DNA of 64,000 bases from SLHU01 sp009929975 (lineage in GTDB: Bacteria > Bacillota > Clostridia > Saccharofermentanales > UBA5734), in NCBI GenBank assembly GCA_040776905.1, contig JAXGZQ010000002.1, forward strand, positions 248,001-312,000, given 5' to 3'. Shown here in pieces: positions 17,603 through 25,520 of the stretch. A program made the translations under genes and the position numbers. Under the pieces are notes generated by a model. That model did not search any database. It saw only the letters and a list, made by a program, of their open reading frames with translations, and was not told the origin of the DNA. The first letter of the stretch is position 1; every line of letters starts with the position of its first letter.

Positions 17603-18604
17603 ATGAAGCAAAGGAAATCAGACAACAGGATGGATCAACAGCGATCAGAAACGACCGGTCGATCGGATCAGTATCATCGTCAGCAACGTGGCTATCAACC
17701 AGGAGGGAGTGAGAGCACCGGTGCCGCTAGACGGCCCATCTATCGGCGCTGGTGGTTCTGGCTCCTGATTGCTCTCATTGTGTGTCTGTTAGTTGCTGCT
17801 CTCAGCCAGGAAGATCCTTCGGAGTCGGGTACAGAGACATCGAATCAGAAAACATCGGCTGACGCAGCCGGAGTGACCGATATCCCGGAGGCGTCCGGAG
17901 GGATCGAATCGAATGAGACGTCCGGGACGGTGGAGAATTTAGCACCATCCAATCCATCTGAGTTGGCAGAGGACCCGGCAACGAACGGACCCGCATCCGA
18001 TCAGGACCCTACGTCGAATGAGTCCGCATCCGATCAGGCTGATCCTGTTGATTCAGTATTTGTTCTGAATGCCGGTCATTACACAGCGGGCATCGATCTA
18101 CCATCCGGCCGTTGCGATGTCAGAGCGCTGTCAGGCGAGGGCAATCTCAGCAGTACCAATATGTTCAGCGGCGGGATTAACGAGATGTTCGGTATTGACG
18201 ACGGGTCGGGATTTTATACCGATTCCTTTACTGGTCTGAAACTGCCGGAGGGGACCATCCTCAGTGTTGGCGGGACCCTGAGTATCACCATCACATATAG
18301 CAGCGTAGAGGGTGGTTACAGCGGGCGCTATTATGATGAGCAGCATTCAATCGAGCTGTCATCCGGCAATTTCATCGCAGGTGAGGATTTTCCGGCTGGA
18401 GTCTACAGCATTGAAGCGGTTTCCGGACAGGGCAATCTCAGCAGCTCCAATATGTTCAGTGAAGGCGTCAATGAGATGTTCGGTGTTGATGACGGGTCCG
18501 GCTTCTATCTGCCGAGAATTGAACATGTCAAGCTGTCGAACGGGACCGAACTTTCCGCGAGCAGCGGAGTGACCGTTCGTCTGATCCCTGTGATGGATGG
18601 ATGA
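17603..18604 (+). CDS. Membrane-anchored protein with two extracellular repeats
   Basis: About 333 residues, not a recognised enzyme. A polar N-terminus of about 50 residues is followed by one membrane helix (WWFWLLIALIVCLLVAALS), a Ser/Thr/Glu-rich linker, and two roughly 80-residue repeats. Each repeat holds an AG-DLP/FPAG start, then SGxGNLSSxNMFSxGxNEMFG and DDGSGFY. Topology suggests repeats outside the cell. GGAGG upstream suits the second of two adjacent ATGs (17603). The repeats have the look of small beta modules; function unknown. An inverted repeat downstream may end transcription. Confidence 0.75.
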   Translation: MKQRKSDNRMDQQRSETTGRSDQYHRQQRGYQPGGSESTGAARRPIYRRWWFWLLIALIVCLLVAALSQEDPSESGTETSNQKTSADAAGVTDIPEASGGIESNETSGTVENLAPSNPSELAEDPATNGPASDQDPTSNESASDQADPVDSVFVLNAGHYTAGIDLPSGRCDVRALSGEGNLSSTNMFSGGINEMFGIDDGSGFYTDSFTGLKLPEGTILSVGGTLSITITYSSVEGGYSGRYYDEQHSIELSSGNFIAGEDFPAGVYSIEAVSGQGNLSSSNMFSEGVNEMFGVDDGSGFYLPRIEHVKLSNGTELSASSGVTVRLIPVMDG

Positions 18605-18662
18605 TGATGTGATCTGCTATATCAAATGGAAGAACAAAAGAGTTGAAATAATAATGATCAGT

Positions 18663-18692
18663 CAGGCACTTCGCAATTATGTGGAGTGCCTG
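18663..18692 (+). terminator. Possible terminator
   Basis: CAGGCACT (18663-18670) and AGTGCCTG (18685-18692) form an 8-bp perfect stem with a 14-base loop, about 60 bp after the preceding stop codon. The trailing sequence is only weakly T-rich. Confidence 0.45.
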
Positions 18693-18733
18693 ATTATTTC
18701 TGAGCCGCTTGGGTGAGATCAACCCGATGGCTG

Positions 18734-18781
18734 TTGACATCAATCGCAAAATAAGATAATCTGTTTATTATATAAATAAAC
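18734..18781 (+). promoter_or_regulatory. Promoter region with candidate operator for the DUF2087 regulator
   Basis: TTGACA (18734-18739) with TAATCT (18757-18762, 17-bp spacer) or GATAAT (18755-18760, 15-bp spacer). Directly after it GTTTATT (18763-18769) and AATAAAC (18775-18781) form a perfect inverted repeat with a 5-base spacer, 22 bp before the ATG, a likely autoregulatory site. Confidence 0.45.
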
Positions 18782-18803
18782 AATATATAGAAAGGTTTAT
18801 TTT

Positions 18804-19571
18804 ATGCTAAACAAATTGCTTCAGACATCAGTTGATGAAATTAAAAATGGCTACACCCGGCTCTCAGAGGACCAGGTGTATACGTGTCTGGTCTGCGGAC
18901 AGCGCTATGCAGTCGGAGAGGTATTCTCATTCGACGGTAAATTTTACGATGCGGAAAAAGCTGTGCAGCAGCATGTCGAACAGGAACACGGAGATATGAT
19001 AGAAGTCCTGACCTCGTTCAGCAAAAAATTCACCGGTCTGACGCGCAATCAGATAGAGGTCATGATGATGATGTACCAGGGGTTGTCGGATCAGACGATC
19101 GCGAAGCAAACCGGCCTGGCACCGGCAACGATCCGTCAACAGCGGTTCATATTGCGTGAGAAAGCAAAACAGGCAAAAGTCTATCTTGCGATATTTGAGT
19201 TGTTTGAAAAAGCAGCGTCAGACAAGAAGACCAGATCATCCGATGATGAGATGATTTCGATTCATCCGACGGCGACAATGATTGACGAGCGATATTATAT
19301 GACCAAAGCCGAAGAGGAGAAGATCCTGTCAATGTCCTTTGAGTCGATGGATCCGCTGGTCTTGCGTGTGTTTCCTCCCAAGGAAAAGCGCAAACTCGCG
19401 ATCCTGCGCCGAATCATCCAGGAGTTTGAGAAAGAGCGTATCTATTCAGAAAAGGAAATCAACGCGGTTCTTAAACCGATCTACGCAGATTATGTTACCA
19501 TCCGTCGATATCTCATCGAATATGGTTTCATGGACCGCACTACAGACTGCCGTGAGTACTGGCTGAAATAG
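18804..19571 (+). CDS. DUF2087 transcriptional regulator with zinc-finger-like and LuxR-type HTH segments
   Basis: 255 residues in three parts. Residues about 28-60 contain CLVCGQRY and QHVEQEH, a Cys2His2-like arrangement. Residues about 75-115 (LTRNQIEVMMMMYQGLSDQTIAKQ and on) form a LuxR-like helix-turn-helix. The C-terminal 80 residues (FPPKEKRKLAILRRI, YSEKEINAVLKP, IRRYLIEYGFMDR) are a DUF2087 domain, found in predicted DNA-binding regulators. Monocistronic, with AGAAAGG before the ATG and an inverted repeat in its promoter that suggests autoregulation. Targets unknown. Confidence 0.85.
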   Translation: MLNKLLQTSVDEIKNGYTRLSEDQVYTCLVCGQRYAVGEVFSFDGKFYDAEKAVQQHVEQEHGDMIEVLTSFSKKFTGLTRNQIEVMMMMYQGLSDQTIAKQTGLAPATIRQQRFILREKAKQAKVYLAIFELFEKAASDKKTRSSDDEMISIHPTATMIDERYYMTKAEEEKILSMSFESMDPLVLRVFPPKEKRKLAILRRIIQEFEKERIYSEKEINAVLKPIYADYVTIRRYLIEYGFMDRTTDCREYWLK

Positions 19572-19629
19572 CAAACCAATCAATTCCCGGTCGGTCATAA
19601 TAGACACGTGTTCCCCAACGAACGTGTTT

Positions 19630-19672
19630 TTCACCCTCGGATGTCTTCTGGTGTCAGACACCCGGGGGTGAA
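19630..19672. terminator. Long hairpin enclosing a VSDT element
   Basis: TTCACCCTCGG (19630-19640) pairs with CCGGGGGTGAA (19662-19672), 11 pairs including one G-T, enclosing the core 19650-19662. It lies about 60 bp after the DUF2087 stop codon and is followed by TTTATT, so it could terminate that transcript. Confidence 0.5.
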
Positions 19673-19692
19673 TTTATTGATGGACTGTTCAA

Positions 19693-19727
19693 CTTCACAA
19701 CTTGGTGTCTGACACCAGGCTGTGAAG
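19693..19727. repeat. Complete VSDT element (type copy)
   Basis: CTTCACA (19693-19699), four bases, core GGTGTCTGACACC (19704-19716), four bases, TGTGAAG (19721-19727): a perfectly symmetric nested dyad. A further core lies at 19787-19799, just before the next gene. Confidence 0.9.
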
Positions 19728-19818
19728 ATTCTTTGTGGCATAAATGATCAGCCTCATGCATAATGGATCTTGTCTATTTAATTTTTGGTGTCAGACACCG
19801 GATGTTCGGGGGACGATT

Positions 19819-20688
19819 GTGAAAATACAACATGAATGCATACCATGTTTGATCCGGCAGGCTTATGAGGTGTCAAGCTTGTTGACAGACGATGTGAAAT
19901 TGCAGCAACAGATTATTCGCTTTGCCTTGGAAGACCTAAGTGACATCACTTTTGAGGAAAACGCACCGTATCTATCGATGCGGCTGCATCAATATGTTAA
20001 GCAAGTCACTGGAAATCCTGATCCTTATAAACCATATAAGGTCAAGTTCAACCAGATTGCCGAGGAAATGATTAGAAAATTCCAGCTCCGCGATTTGATT
20101 CGTCAGTCGGATGACCCCTTTGACATTGCTTGTCGTCTGTCGATTGCCGGGAATATTATCGATTTTGGGCTGGGTGTTGAATTGGATGCTGAGTCAGTTG
20201 ACCAATCGATCCAGGAGAGTCTGAAGGCGGCTATATTTGGTCTGTCAACCCGGGATTTACGTCAACGGGTTCAGACGGCACGAAATATCATGATTCTGGC
20301 TGATAATGCTGGTGAAATTGTGTTCGATAAACTTTTGGTTGAACAACTGCCGCGAGATCGGGTTGTCTATGTCGTCAAAGGCGGTCCGATTGTCAACGAT
20401 GCCACGATGGAAGACGCCGTTGATGTTGGAATGGATCAGTTGGTTCAAGTGATTGATAATGGCATGGAAGCTCAGGGAACGATGTTTGACGGGGTGTCAG
20501 ACACCTTTATGCAAGCCTATCATGCCGCAGATCTGATTATTGCCAAAGGACAGGCGAATTATGAAACACTGATTGACACGGCTGACCCCCGGCTGGTCTT
20601 TATGCTCCGGGCAAAATGCCAGTCGCTTGCTCAGGTCATCGGCTGCCAGCGGGGCGATTTTGTGATCTGCGGTGCCGGACACCGATAA
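19819..20688 (+). CDS. DUF89 / ARMT1-like family protein (metal-dependent phosphatase fold)
   Basis: 290 residues. DUF89 proteins are metal-dependent phosphatases proposed to remove damaged sugar phosphates. Family signatures are the N-terminal ECIPCLIRQAYE, SIAGNIIDFG, the metal-site segment LADNAGEIVFDKLL, GPIVNDATMEDA and AKGQANYETL. The start is taken as GTG 19819, which has GGGGGA upstream and opens directly before ECIPC; the frame runs back to 19744 but that part consists of repeat sequence. A VSDT element (20493-20505) is read in frame as VSDT just before the AKGQANYE motif. Confidence 0.85.
   Translation: MKIQHECIPCLIRQAYEVSSLLTDDVKLQQQIIRFALEDLSDITFEENAPYLSMRLHQYVKQVTGNPDPYKPYKVKFNQIAEEMIRKFQLRDLIRQSDDPFDIACRLSIAGNIIDFGLGVELDAESVDQSIQESLKAAIFGLSTRDLRQRVQTARNIMILADNAGEIVFDKLLVEQLPRDRVVYVVKGGPIVNDATMEDAVDVGMDQLVQVIDNGMEAQGTMFDGVSDTFMQAYHAADLIIAKGQANYETLIDTADPRLVFMLRAKCQSLAQVIGCQRGDFVICGAGHR
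20493..20505 (+). repeat. VSDT element core inside the DUF89 gene
   Basis: GGTGTCAGACACC read in frame as Val-Ser-Asp-Thr, in a position where DUF89 relatives usually have a similar Ser-x-x-Phe stretch, so it need not have lengthened the protein. Confidence 0.8.
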
Positions 20689-20706
20689 TTCAATCGATAA
20701 AAACAT

Positions 20707-20755
20707 GGTGTCAGACACCAGTGTGTGAATCGGTAAAAATATGGTGTCAGACACC
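20707..20755. repeat. Pair of VSDT elements, 36 bp apart
   Basis: Cores at 20707-20719 and 20743-20755 just after the DUF89 stop codon; TGTGAA and AGTGAA lie four bases after the cores. Confidence 0.9.
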
Positions 20756-20811
20756 AACAAGTGAACGGGAAAAGGTGGTTCCGGACGAGTTTATTTTGGT
20801 CTGTATGCATT

Positions 20812-20840
20812 TTGACGGGGTACTGCATCAGTGATAGAGT
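20812..20840 (+). promoter_or_regulatory. Candidate promoter for the GGDEF/EAL gene
   Basis: TTGACG (20812-20817), 17-bp spacer, TAGAGT (20835-20840). A TATAAA follows at 20840-20845 but with a 22-bp spacing. Weak evidence. Confidence 0.3.
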
Positions 20841-20985
20841 ATAAATAATCATGTTTGATTGAATTATGCAGAAATTATTATCAAATTTTGGTTAGGATAC
20901 GGCAGATGATTCATACTGGTTTTGCTAATGGATCATTGTGTTATCGTAAACAGACCACTATCTGCTGGTTCGCGGAGGACTGTTG

Positions 20986-23268
20986 GTGAATCGAAAATCC
21001 AGGCATCATGGCTTGACAATTAAGGACTTTCTTCTGCCTGGAATTCTTTTACTGGCGTCCTTTATCATCATTGGTCAAATAATGGTCTCAGCTATCCAGA
21101 ATCATTATGACGATCATGCTGTCGAAATAACATCCAATCTGGCAAGAGGCTATGCCAGTGGTATTTCACGTGCGATGGCCGCTGATGATATTGTCAATGA
21201 GATGCTGACCGAAAAGGTTCTTATGGCCAGCGAAATGATCCCTTATTTGAATGATATTCAAAGCGATCAGGATGTTGAATCAATCGCCGATACCCTTCAT
21301 ATTGACGAAATTAATGTTTTCGACAGCAACGCTCATCTGCTGTATTCAAATCATCCCGATATTAAGCCTTGGGCGGCTTATCCGGGTCATCCGGTATATC
21401 GATTCGTCAACAGCGATCGCGACTGGTTTGAGGAAGAAATTCGAGCGAACGTCGTGACCGGCGCTCACTATAAGTATGGCTATCTGCGCCTGCCTGACGG
21501 GCGAACCGCACAGTTCGGGGTAGCGGCGGAGCGGGTGCATCATTTTCTTTCAGATTCGACAATGGAGCAGCTGATCAGCGAGATTCATGATCAACAGGGG
21601 ATCGAGCGGGCTCGTTTTGTTGACATGCAGCATATCATTCGTTACAGCAGTGATCAGGCAGAAGTCAATCAATCGATCAGTCCTGATATATTCAGAGATG
21701 CGATTGTTGAACAGACATCAATAGGCAGTCATGATCATGATCAAAACTGGTTCTGGTATCTGGAACCAGTGTCGGTCAGCCGGCAATCGGTCGGCGCGGT
21801 CATGATCGCCTATGGTATGTCCAGCAACGATGCATTCATCAACCGGATGATCCTTTTTGGCCTGACTCTGCTGGTTGCGATTTATCTGGCGATCTTCCTC
21901 GCCCTGCTCTCAAGCCGCCGCAAGAACCGCCGATTGCAGCACATGTTCTACCATGATGCATTAACCGGGCTGCCCAATGCCGAGTATCTCAACCAGACCC
22001 TGGGCGATCTTCTTGAGCATCGAGCGGATCGTTCGCAGGCCTTGATTCTGATCAACTGCAGCAACTTCAAGAGGGTCAACATGGTTTTTGGCTATGTGCA
22101 TGGAAATATGCTGCTTCAGGATATTGCCGAGCGGCTCCTGTCTTGTCAAACCGATTCCATCCAAGTGTTTCGCCTGTCGGCTGATCGATTCGTTTTGATT
22201 TCGACCAATTATCAGGATCGTACCGGTCTGATCTCTCTGGCCGAACAGATCATCCATCAATTCAAACAGCCTTTCATCGTGCGTGACTCGCGCAAATTCA
22301 TCAATCCGCAGATCGGGATTATCGAGATTGACGACCGTTACCAATCCGCAGACGCGATTGTTAAGAATGGTCTGATCGCGATCAATGAGGTCGCGATGGG
22401 CGTGGCCTCGATGTATGCCTTTTATGATGAAGGGACAGAAAGCCGCATCCGGCGCCGTGAGACAATCGAGGCTGAACTGCGTGAGATCATCGACAATCCA
22501 CACGATCGGCGGCTGTATCTTGAGTTTCAACCGATCATTCAATTGTCAGGTGACAAGCTACTCGGGTTTGAAGCGCTGGCCAGGCTGCAGTCCGATGACT
22601 ACGGCGCAGTCCCGCCCCTGGAATTCATCGCGATCGCTGAGGAGTGCCAGATCATCGGCGCACTGGGCCAGAGGATCTGCCGTTTGGCGTGTCAGTATGC
22701 CGTCGAGTTGCGGCATCAGGGATATCGAGATCTGAAGATTGCCGTGAATGTGTCAGCGATTGAACTGATGAATGAAGATTTCGCGAACCGCATTTTTTCG
22801 ATTCTGCGTGAACATGATCTGCCACCGAACGCACTGCAGCTGGAAATCACCGAGTCAACCCTGATGACCGATTTTGATTATGTGAATGATAAGCTGCGCG
22901 TTTTACATGAGCATCAGATTGAAATCGCGCTCGATGACTTTGGGACCGGCTACTCGTCCTTTTTCCGGCTGCGTGAGCTGCATGTCGATTTTCTCAAGAT
23001 CGACCGGGCGTTTATCCAGCGAATCGACAGCATGGATAGGGACCATCTGATCAGCGGTGAGATCATATCGATGGCGCACAAGTTCGGTCTGCGGGTGATC
23101 GCTGAAGGTGTTGAGAGCGAAAATCAGCTTACCTATCTGAGGCAGCACCACTGCGACTTGATTCAAGGTTTTGTCATCAGCCGGCCGATAGTCGGACAAC
23201 TGGCCAGCCGTCATATCGAAAAGCATCCGGACGGAGACATTACCTGGTCCGCCATCCCTAAGACCTGA
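20986..23268 (+). CDS. Membrane sensor with degenerate GGDEF and intact EAL domain (c-di-GMP phosphodiesterase)
   Basis: About 760 residues. Membrane helix near residue 15-35 (FLLPGILLLASFIIIGQIMV), an extracytoplasmic sensor region of about 240 residues, a second helix (ILFGLTLLVAIYLAIFLALL), then GGDEF and EAL domains. The GGDEF signature is replaced by SADRF, so cyclase activity is unlikely. The EAL domain is complete: FEALARLQ, NVSAIELMN, LEITESTLM, ALDDFGTGYSSFFRL, DFLKIDRAF and VIAEGVESENQL, so it should hydrolyse cyclic di-GMP. GGAGG at 20973-20977 suits GTG 20986 (8 bases) or TTG 20983 (5 bases). Confidence 0.9.
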   Translation: MNRKSRHHGLTIKDFLLPGILLLASFIIIGQIMVSAIQNHYDDHAVEITSNLARGYASGISRAMAADDIVNEMLTEKVLMASEMIPYLNDIQSDQDVESIADTLHIDEINVFDSNAHLLYSNHPDIKPWAAYPGHPVYRFVNSDRDWFEEEIRANVVTGAHYKYGYLRLPDGRTAQFGVAAERVHHFLSDSTMEQLISEIHDQQGIERARFVDMQHIIRYSSDQAEVNQSISPDIFRDAIVEQTSIGSHDHDQNWFWYLEPVSVSRQSVGAVMIAYGMSSNDAFINRMILFGLTLLVAIYLAIFLALLSSRRKNRRLQHMFYHDALTGLPNAEYLNQTLGDLLEHRADRSQALILINCSNFKRVNMVFGYVHGNMLLQDIAERLLSCQTDSIQVFRLSADRFVLISTNYQDRTGLISLAEQIIHQFKQPFIVRDSRKFINPQIGIIEIDDRYQSADAIVKNGLIAINEVAMGVASMYAFYDEGTESRIRRRETIEAELREIIDNPHDRRLYLEFQPIIQLSGDKLLGFEALARLQSDDYGAVPPLEFIAIAEECQIIGALGQRICRLACQYAVELRHQGYRDLKIAVNVSAIELMNEDFANRIFSILREHDLPPNALQLEITESTLMTDFDYVNDKLRVLHEHQIEIALDDFGTGYSSFFRLRELHVDFLKIDRAFIQRIDSMDRDHLISGEIISMAHKFGLRVIAEGVESENQLTYLRQHHCDLIQGFVISRPIVGQLASRHIEKHPDGDITWSAIPKT

Positions 23269-23393
23269 TCAGGGTACTGGCCGAAGCCCGCCTCCTGGAA
23301 TCGGTTGCTTTCCTGAACAGCAATTATTGCATGCAAATCTGATACACCTCGATCAAGCAGCCGCAAAGCGGTGTACCGGTGTGGTGTTGATGT

Positions 23394-23487
23394 GGTGTCA
23401 GACACCAGGGTGTGATTTAATAGATTCAATACATGGTGTCAGACACCAAGGTGTGCATGAAGCAGTGTTGATCTGGTGTCAGACATC
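23394..23487. repeat. Three VSDT elements before the PfkB kinase
   Basis: Cores at 23394-23406, 23435-23447 and 23475-23487 (variant ending GACATC), 40-41 bp apart. TGTGAT or TGTGCA lie four bases after the first two. The decayed third core runs straight into AGGAGG, the ribosome binding site of the kinase. Confidence 0.9.
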
Positions 23488-23500
23488 AGGAGGGGCTGGT

Positions 23501-24556
23501 ATGGGGAAGAGAATTGCGATCGCGGGATGTGCGGTGCTGGATCATTATAAGACAATCGACATGTATCCGGAACATTCTACTTTGACAACGGTTCGTGAAC
23601 GGTGGCACGAGGTCGGCGGTGCTCTGTGTAATTGTGCAATTGATCTCGCCCGTCTTGATCCTGATTTGAACATTAAGGCCATTGGTCGCGTTGGTGATGA
23701 CGACAACGGCCGCATTGTTTGTGATACCTTAATGAAATATGAAAATATTGATGTATCGGGTGTCATCAGCAGTGGCCAATCATCGTTTACCGATGTCATG
23801 ATCGATATCAGCCATCAGACCAGGACATTTTTTCATTTTCGCGGTGCCAACGCCCTGCTGGACATTGAGGACTTCCGGCTTTATGAGCTTGAAGCTGATC
23901 TGCTGCATGTCGGCTATCTCTTGCTGCTGGACCGGCTTGACGCTATGGATCCTGAGTTCGGGACGCGGATGGCACGACTGCTGGCGGATGCTCAAAGGCT
24001 TGGAATCAAGATATCCATCGATGTCGTCAGTGAGAACTCAGACCGATTTCAGAAAATTGTCCTGCCGGCTTTGCCGTTCACTGATTATTGTCTGATGAAT
24101 GAGTATGAGGCAGAAAAAACGACCGGTATTCGCCTGCGTGATCTCAATAACCAGCTGCAGACCGATAAAGTGCAGCAAGCCTGCGAACAGCTGTTCAGCT
24201 TCGGTGTCAGACACTGGGTTGTGATTCATGCACGTGAAGGTGCTGTTGGTGTCAGCCGGGACGGAGAATGTGTTCGTGTTCCAGCTCTCGATGTACCGAA
24301 GGAACGAATCGTCAGTACTACCGGAGCGGGGGATGCTTTAGTTTCTGGAGTCTTGTACGGTGCTTTACATGACTATAATCTGCTTGACGCTGTTCGCCTG
24401 GGAATTGCAACAGCGACGCGCTCATTACTCGCAGACAATGCCAATGATGGGGTTATTCCACTTAAGCAGATGAATGATTGGCTGGCGACCTGCAAATATG
24501 AACAGTGGCCTGGATTTATGGTGTCAGACACCAAAGATGTCAGACACCAAAGATGA
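23501..24556 (+). CDS. PfkB-family carbohydrate kinase
   Basis: 351 residues. Sugar kinase of the ribokinase/PfkB fold: GGALCNCAIDLARL near the N-terminus, AIGRVGDDDNGRIV, and the C-terminal STTGAGDALVSG with the catalytic Asp. ATG 23501 has AGGAGGGG at good spacing. It lies 26 bp before a D-lyxose isomerase gene, so the pair probably isomerises and phosphorylates a pentose or hexose such as lyxose/xylulose or mannose/fructose. The last residues (MVSDTKDVRHQR) are encoded by VSDT elements, an odd C-terminal extension. Confidence 0.85.
   Translation: MGKRIAIAGCAVLDHYKTIDMYPEHSTLTTVRERWHEVGGALCNCAIDLARLDPDLNIKAIGRVGDDDNGRIVCDTLMKYENIDVSGVISSGQSSFTDVMIDISHQTRTFFHFRGANALLDIEDFRLYELEADLLHVGYLLLLDRLDAMDPEFGTRMARLLADAQRLGIKISIDVVSENSDRFQKIVLPALPFTDYCLMNEYEAEKTTGIRLRDLNNQLQTDKVQQACEQLFSFGVRHWVVIHAREGAVGVSRDGECVRVPALDVPKERIVSTTGAGDALVSGVLYGALHDYNLLDAVRLGIATATRSLLADNANDGVIPLKQMNDWLATCKYEQWPGFMVSDTKDVRHQR
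24520..24548 (+). repeat. VSDT element and half copy at the kinase C-terminus
   Basis: Full core at 24520-24532 read as VSDT; half copy TGTCAGACACC at 24538-24548 read in another frame as DVRHQ, directly before the stop codon. Confidence 0.85.
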
Positions 24557-24582
24557 AGGGATCTGAACGGGGGGATTCAACG

Positions 24583-25263
24583 ATGAAACGATCTGAAGTA
24601 AATGAGTTAATTCGGGATGCGATAGCTTTTTTTGACCGGCATCAGTTTAAATTACCACCTTTTGCTTATTGGACACCACAGGACTGGAAAGGAATCGGTG
24701 AAGAGGCGGCTGAGATTCGTGATAATATGCTGGGCTGGGATATCACTGATTTCGGCAGCGACCAGTTTAAAAAGACCGGCTTGTTTCTCTTTACGCTGCG
24801 CAATGGAAATCCATCGGAAAAGCAAAAATATCCAAAGACATATGCAGAAAAAATCATGATTGTCCGGGAAGAGCAGATCACACCATATCATTTCCATTGG
24901 CAGAAAATGGAAGATATCATCAATCGCGGTGGCGGTAATCTGATTCTGCGGCTTTACCCATCAACTGAGGACGGTCGGCTGGGTGATGGTGAGATGGCTG
25001 TCCATCTGGATGGCGTCACGCGAACCATTATGGCGGGTGATACGGTAAAGCTCCAGCCAGGTGAAAGTATCACGCTGCTGCCATATCAATACCACTCATT
25101 CTGGGCAGAAAAGGGGAATGGCCCTGTTTTGACCGGGGAAGTCTCTCATGTCAACGATGACAACCAGGACAATCGCTTTCTTGATCCGTTGCAGCGGTTT
25201 TCCGATATTGAAGAAGATGAGACACCATTGCATTATCTCGTCAGTGACTATACAAAATTGTGA
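24583..25263 (+). CDS. D-lyxose isomerase family sugar isomerase
   Basis: 226 residues, a cupin-fold D-lyxose ketol-isomerase that interconverts D-lyxose and D-xylulose, often also D-mannose and D-fructose. Metal-binding residues are visible in EEQITPYHFHWQKMEDIINRGG (His, His, Glu) and the later LLPYQYHSFWAE. The family length is about 225. ATG 24583 follows GGGGGGA; the frame extends upstream through repeat sequence and is not used. It is in an operon with the PfkB kinase. Confidence 0.88.
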   Translation: MKRSEVNELIRDAIAFFDRHQFKLPPFAYWTPQDWKGIGEEAAEIRDNMLGWDITDFGSDQFKKTGLFLFTLRNGNPSEKQKYPKTYAEKIMIVREEQITPYHFHWQKMEDIINRGGGNLILRLYPSTEDGRLGDGEMAVHLDGVTRTIMAGDTVKLQPGESITLLPYQYHSFWAEKGNGPVLTGEVSHVNDDNQDNRFLDPLQRFSDIEEDETPLHYLVSDYTKL

Positions 25264-25335
25264 TGAACCGATCCAGGATCATTTGATCACTGGAGACTTT
25301 TGTTTTTCGATCATTCATTGCATTATCGCGTGTCG

Positions 25336-25357
25336 ATTGTCGAATATGTTCGACAAT
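25336..25357. other. Perfect 9-bp inverted repeat upstream of the transposase gene
   Basis: ATTGTCGAA (25336-25344) and TTCGACAAT (25349-25357) with TATG between. No T run follows, so it is not a typical terminator; it could be an operator or a transposase recognition hairpin. The rest of 25264-25520 shows no gene. Confidence 0.5.
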
Positions 25358-25520
25358 TGTCGGCTATTGACGAGCGAGAATCATGCTGTCAGAAACATCA
25401 TCAGGATAAAATGACATAGTCAGTTGATTATGCAGATATGTGCAGTGTATTTTGATGGGTTGAAGGCTGAGAGCTCGTTTAGTCTGCAACTGAGCGTATC
25501 AGAATTGATCGCGAGCTGAT

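Noticed and set aside
24203..24214. VSDT core within the PfkB gene (GGTGTCAGACAC)
   Set aside because: Lacks the last base and outer arms, is read in the GVRH frame within a normal-looking kinase segment, so it may be coincidence; not counted.
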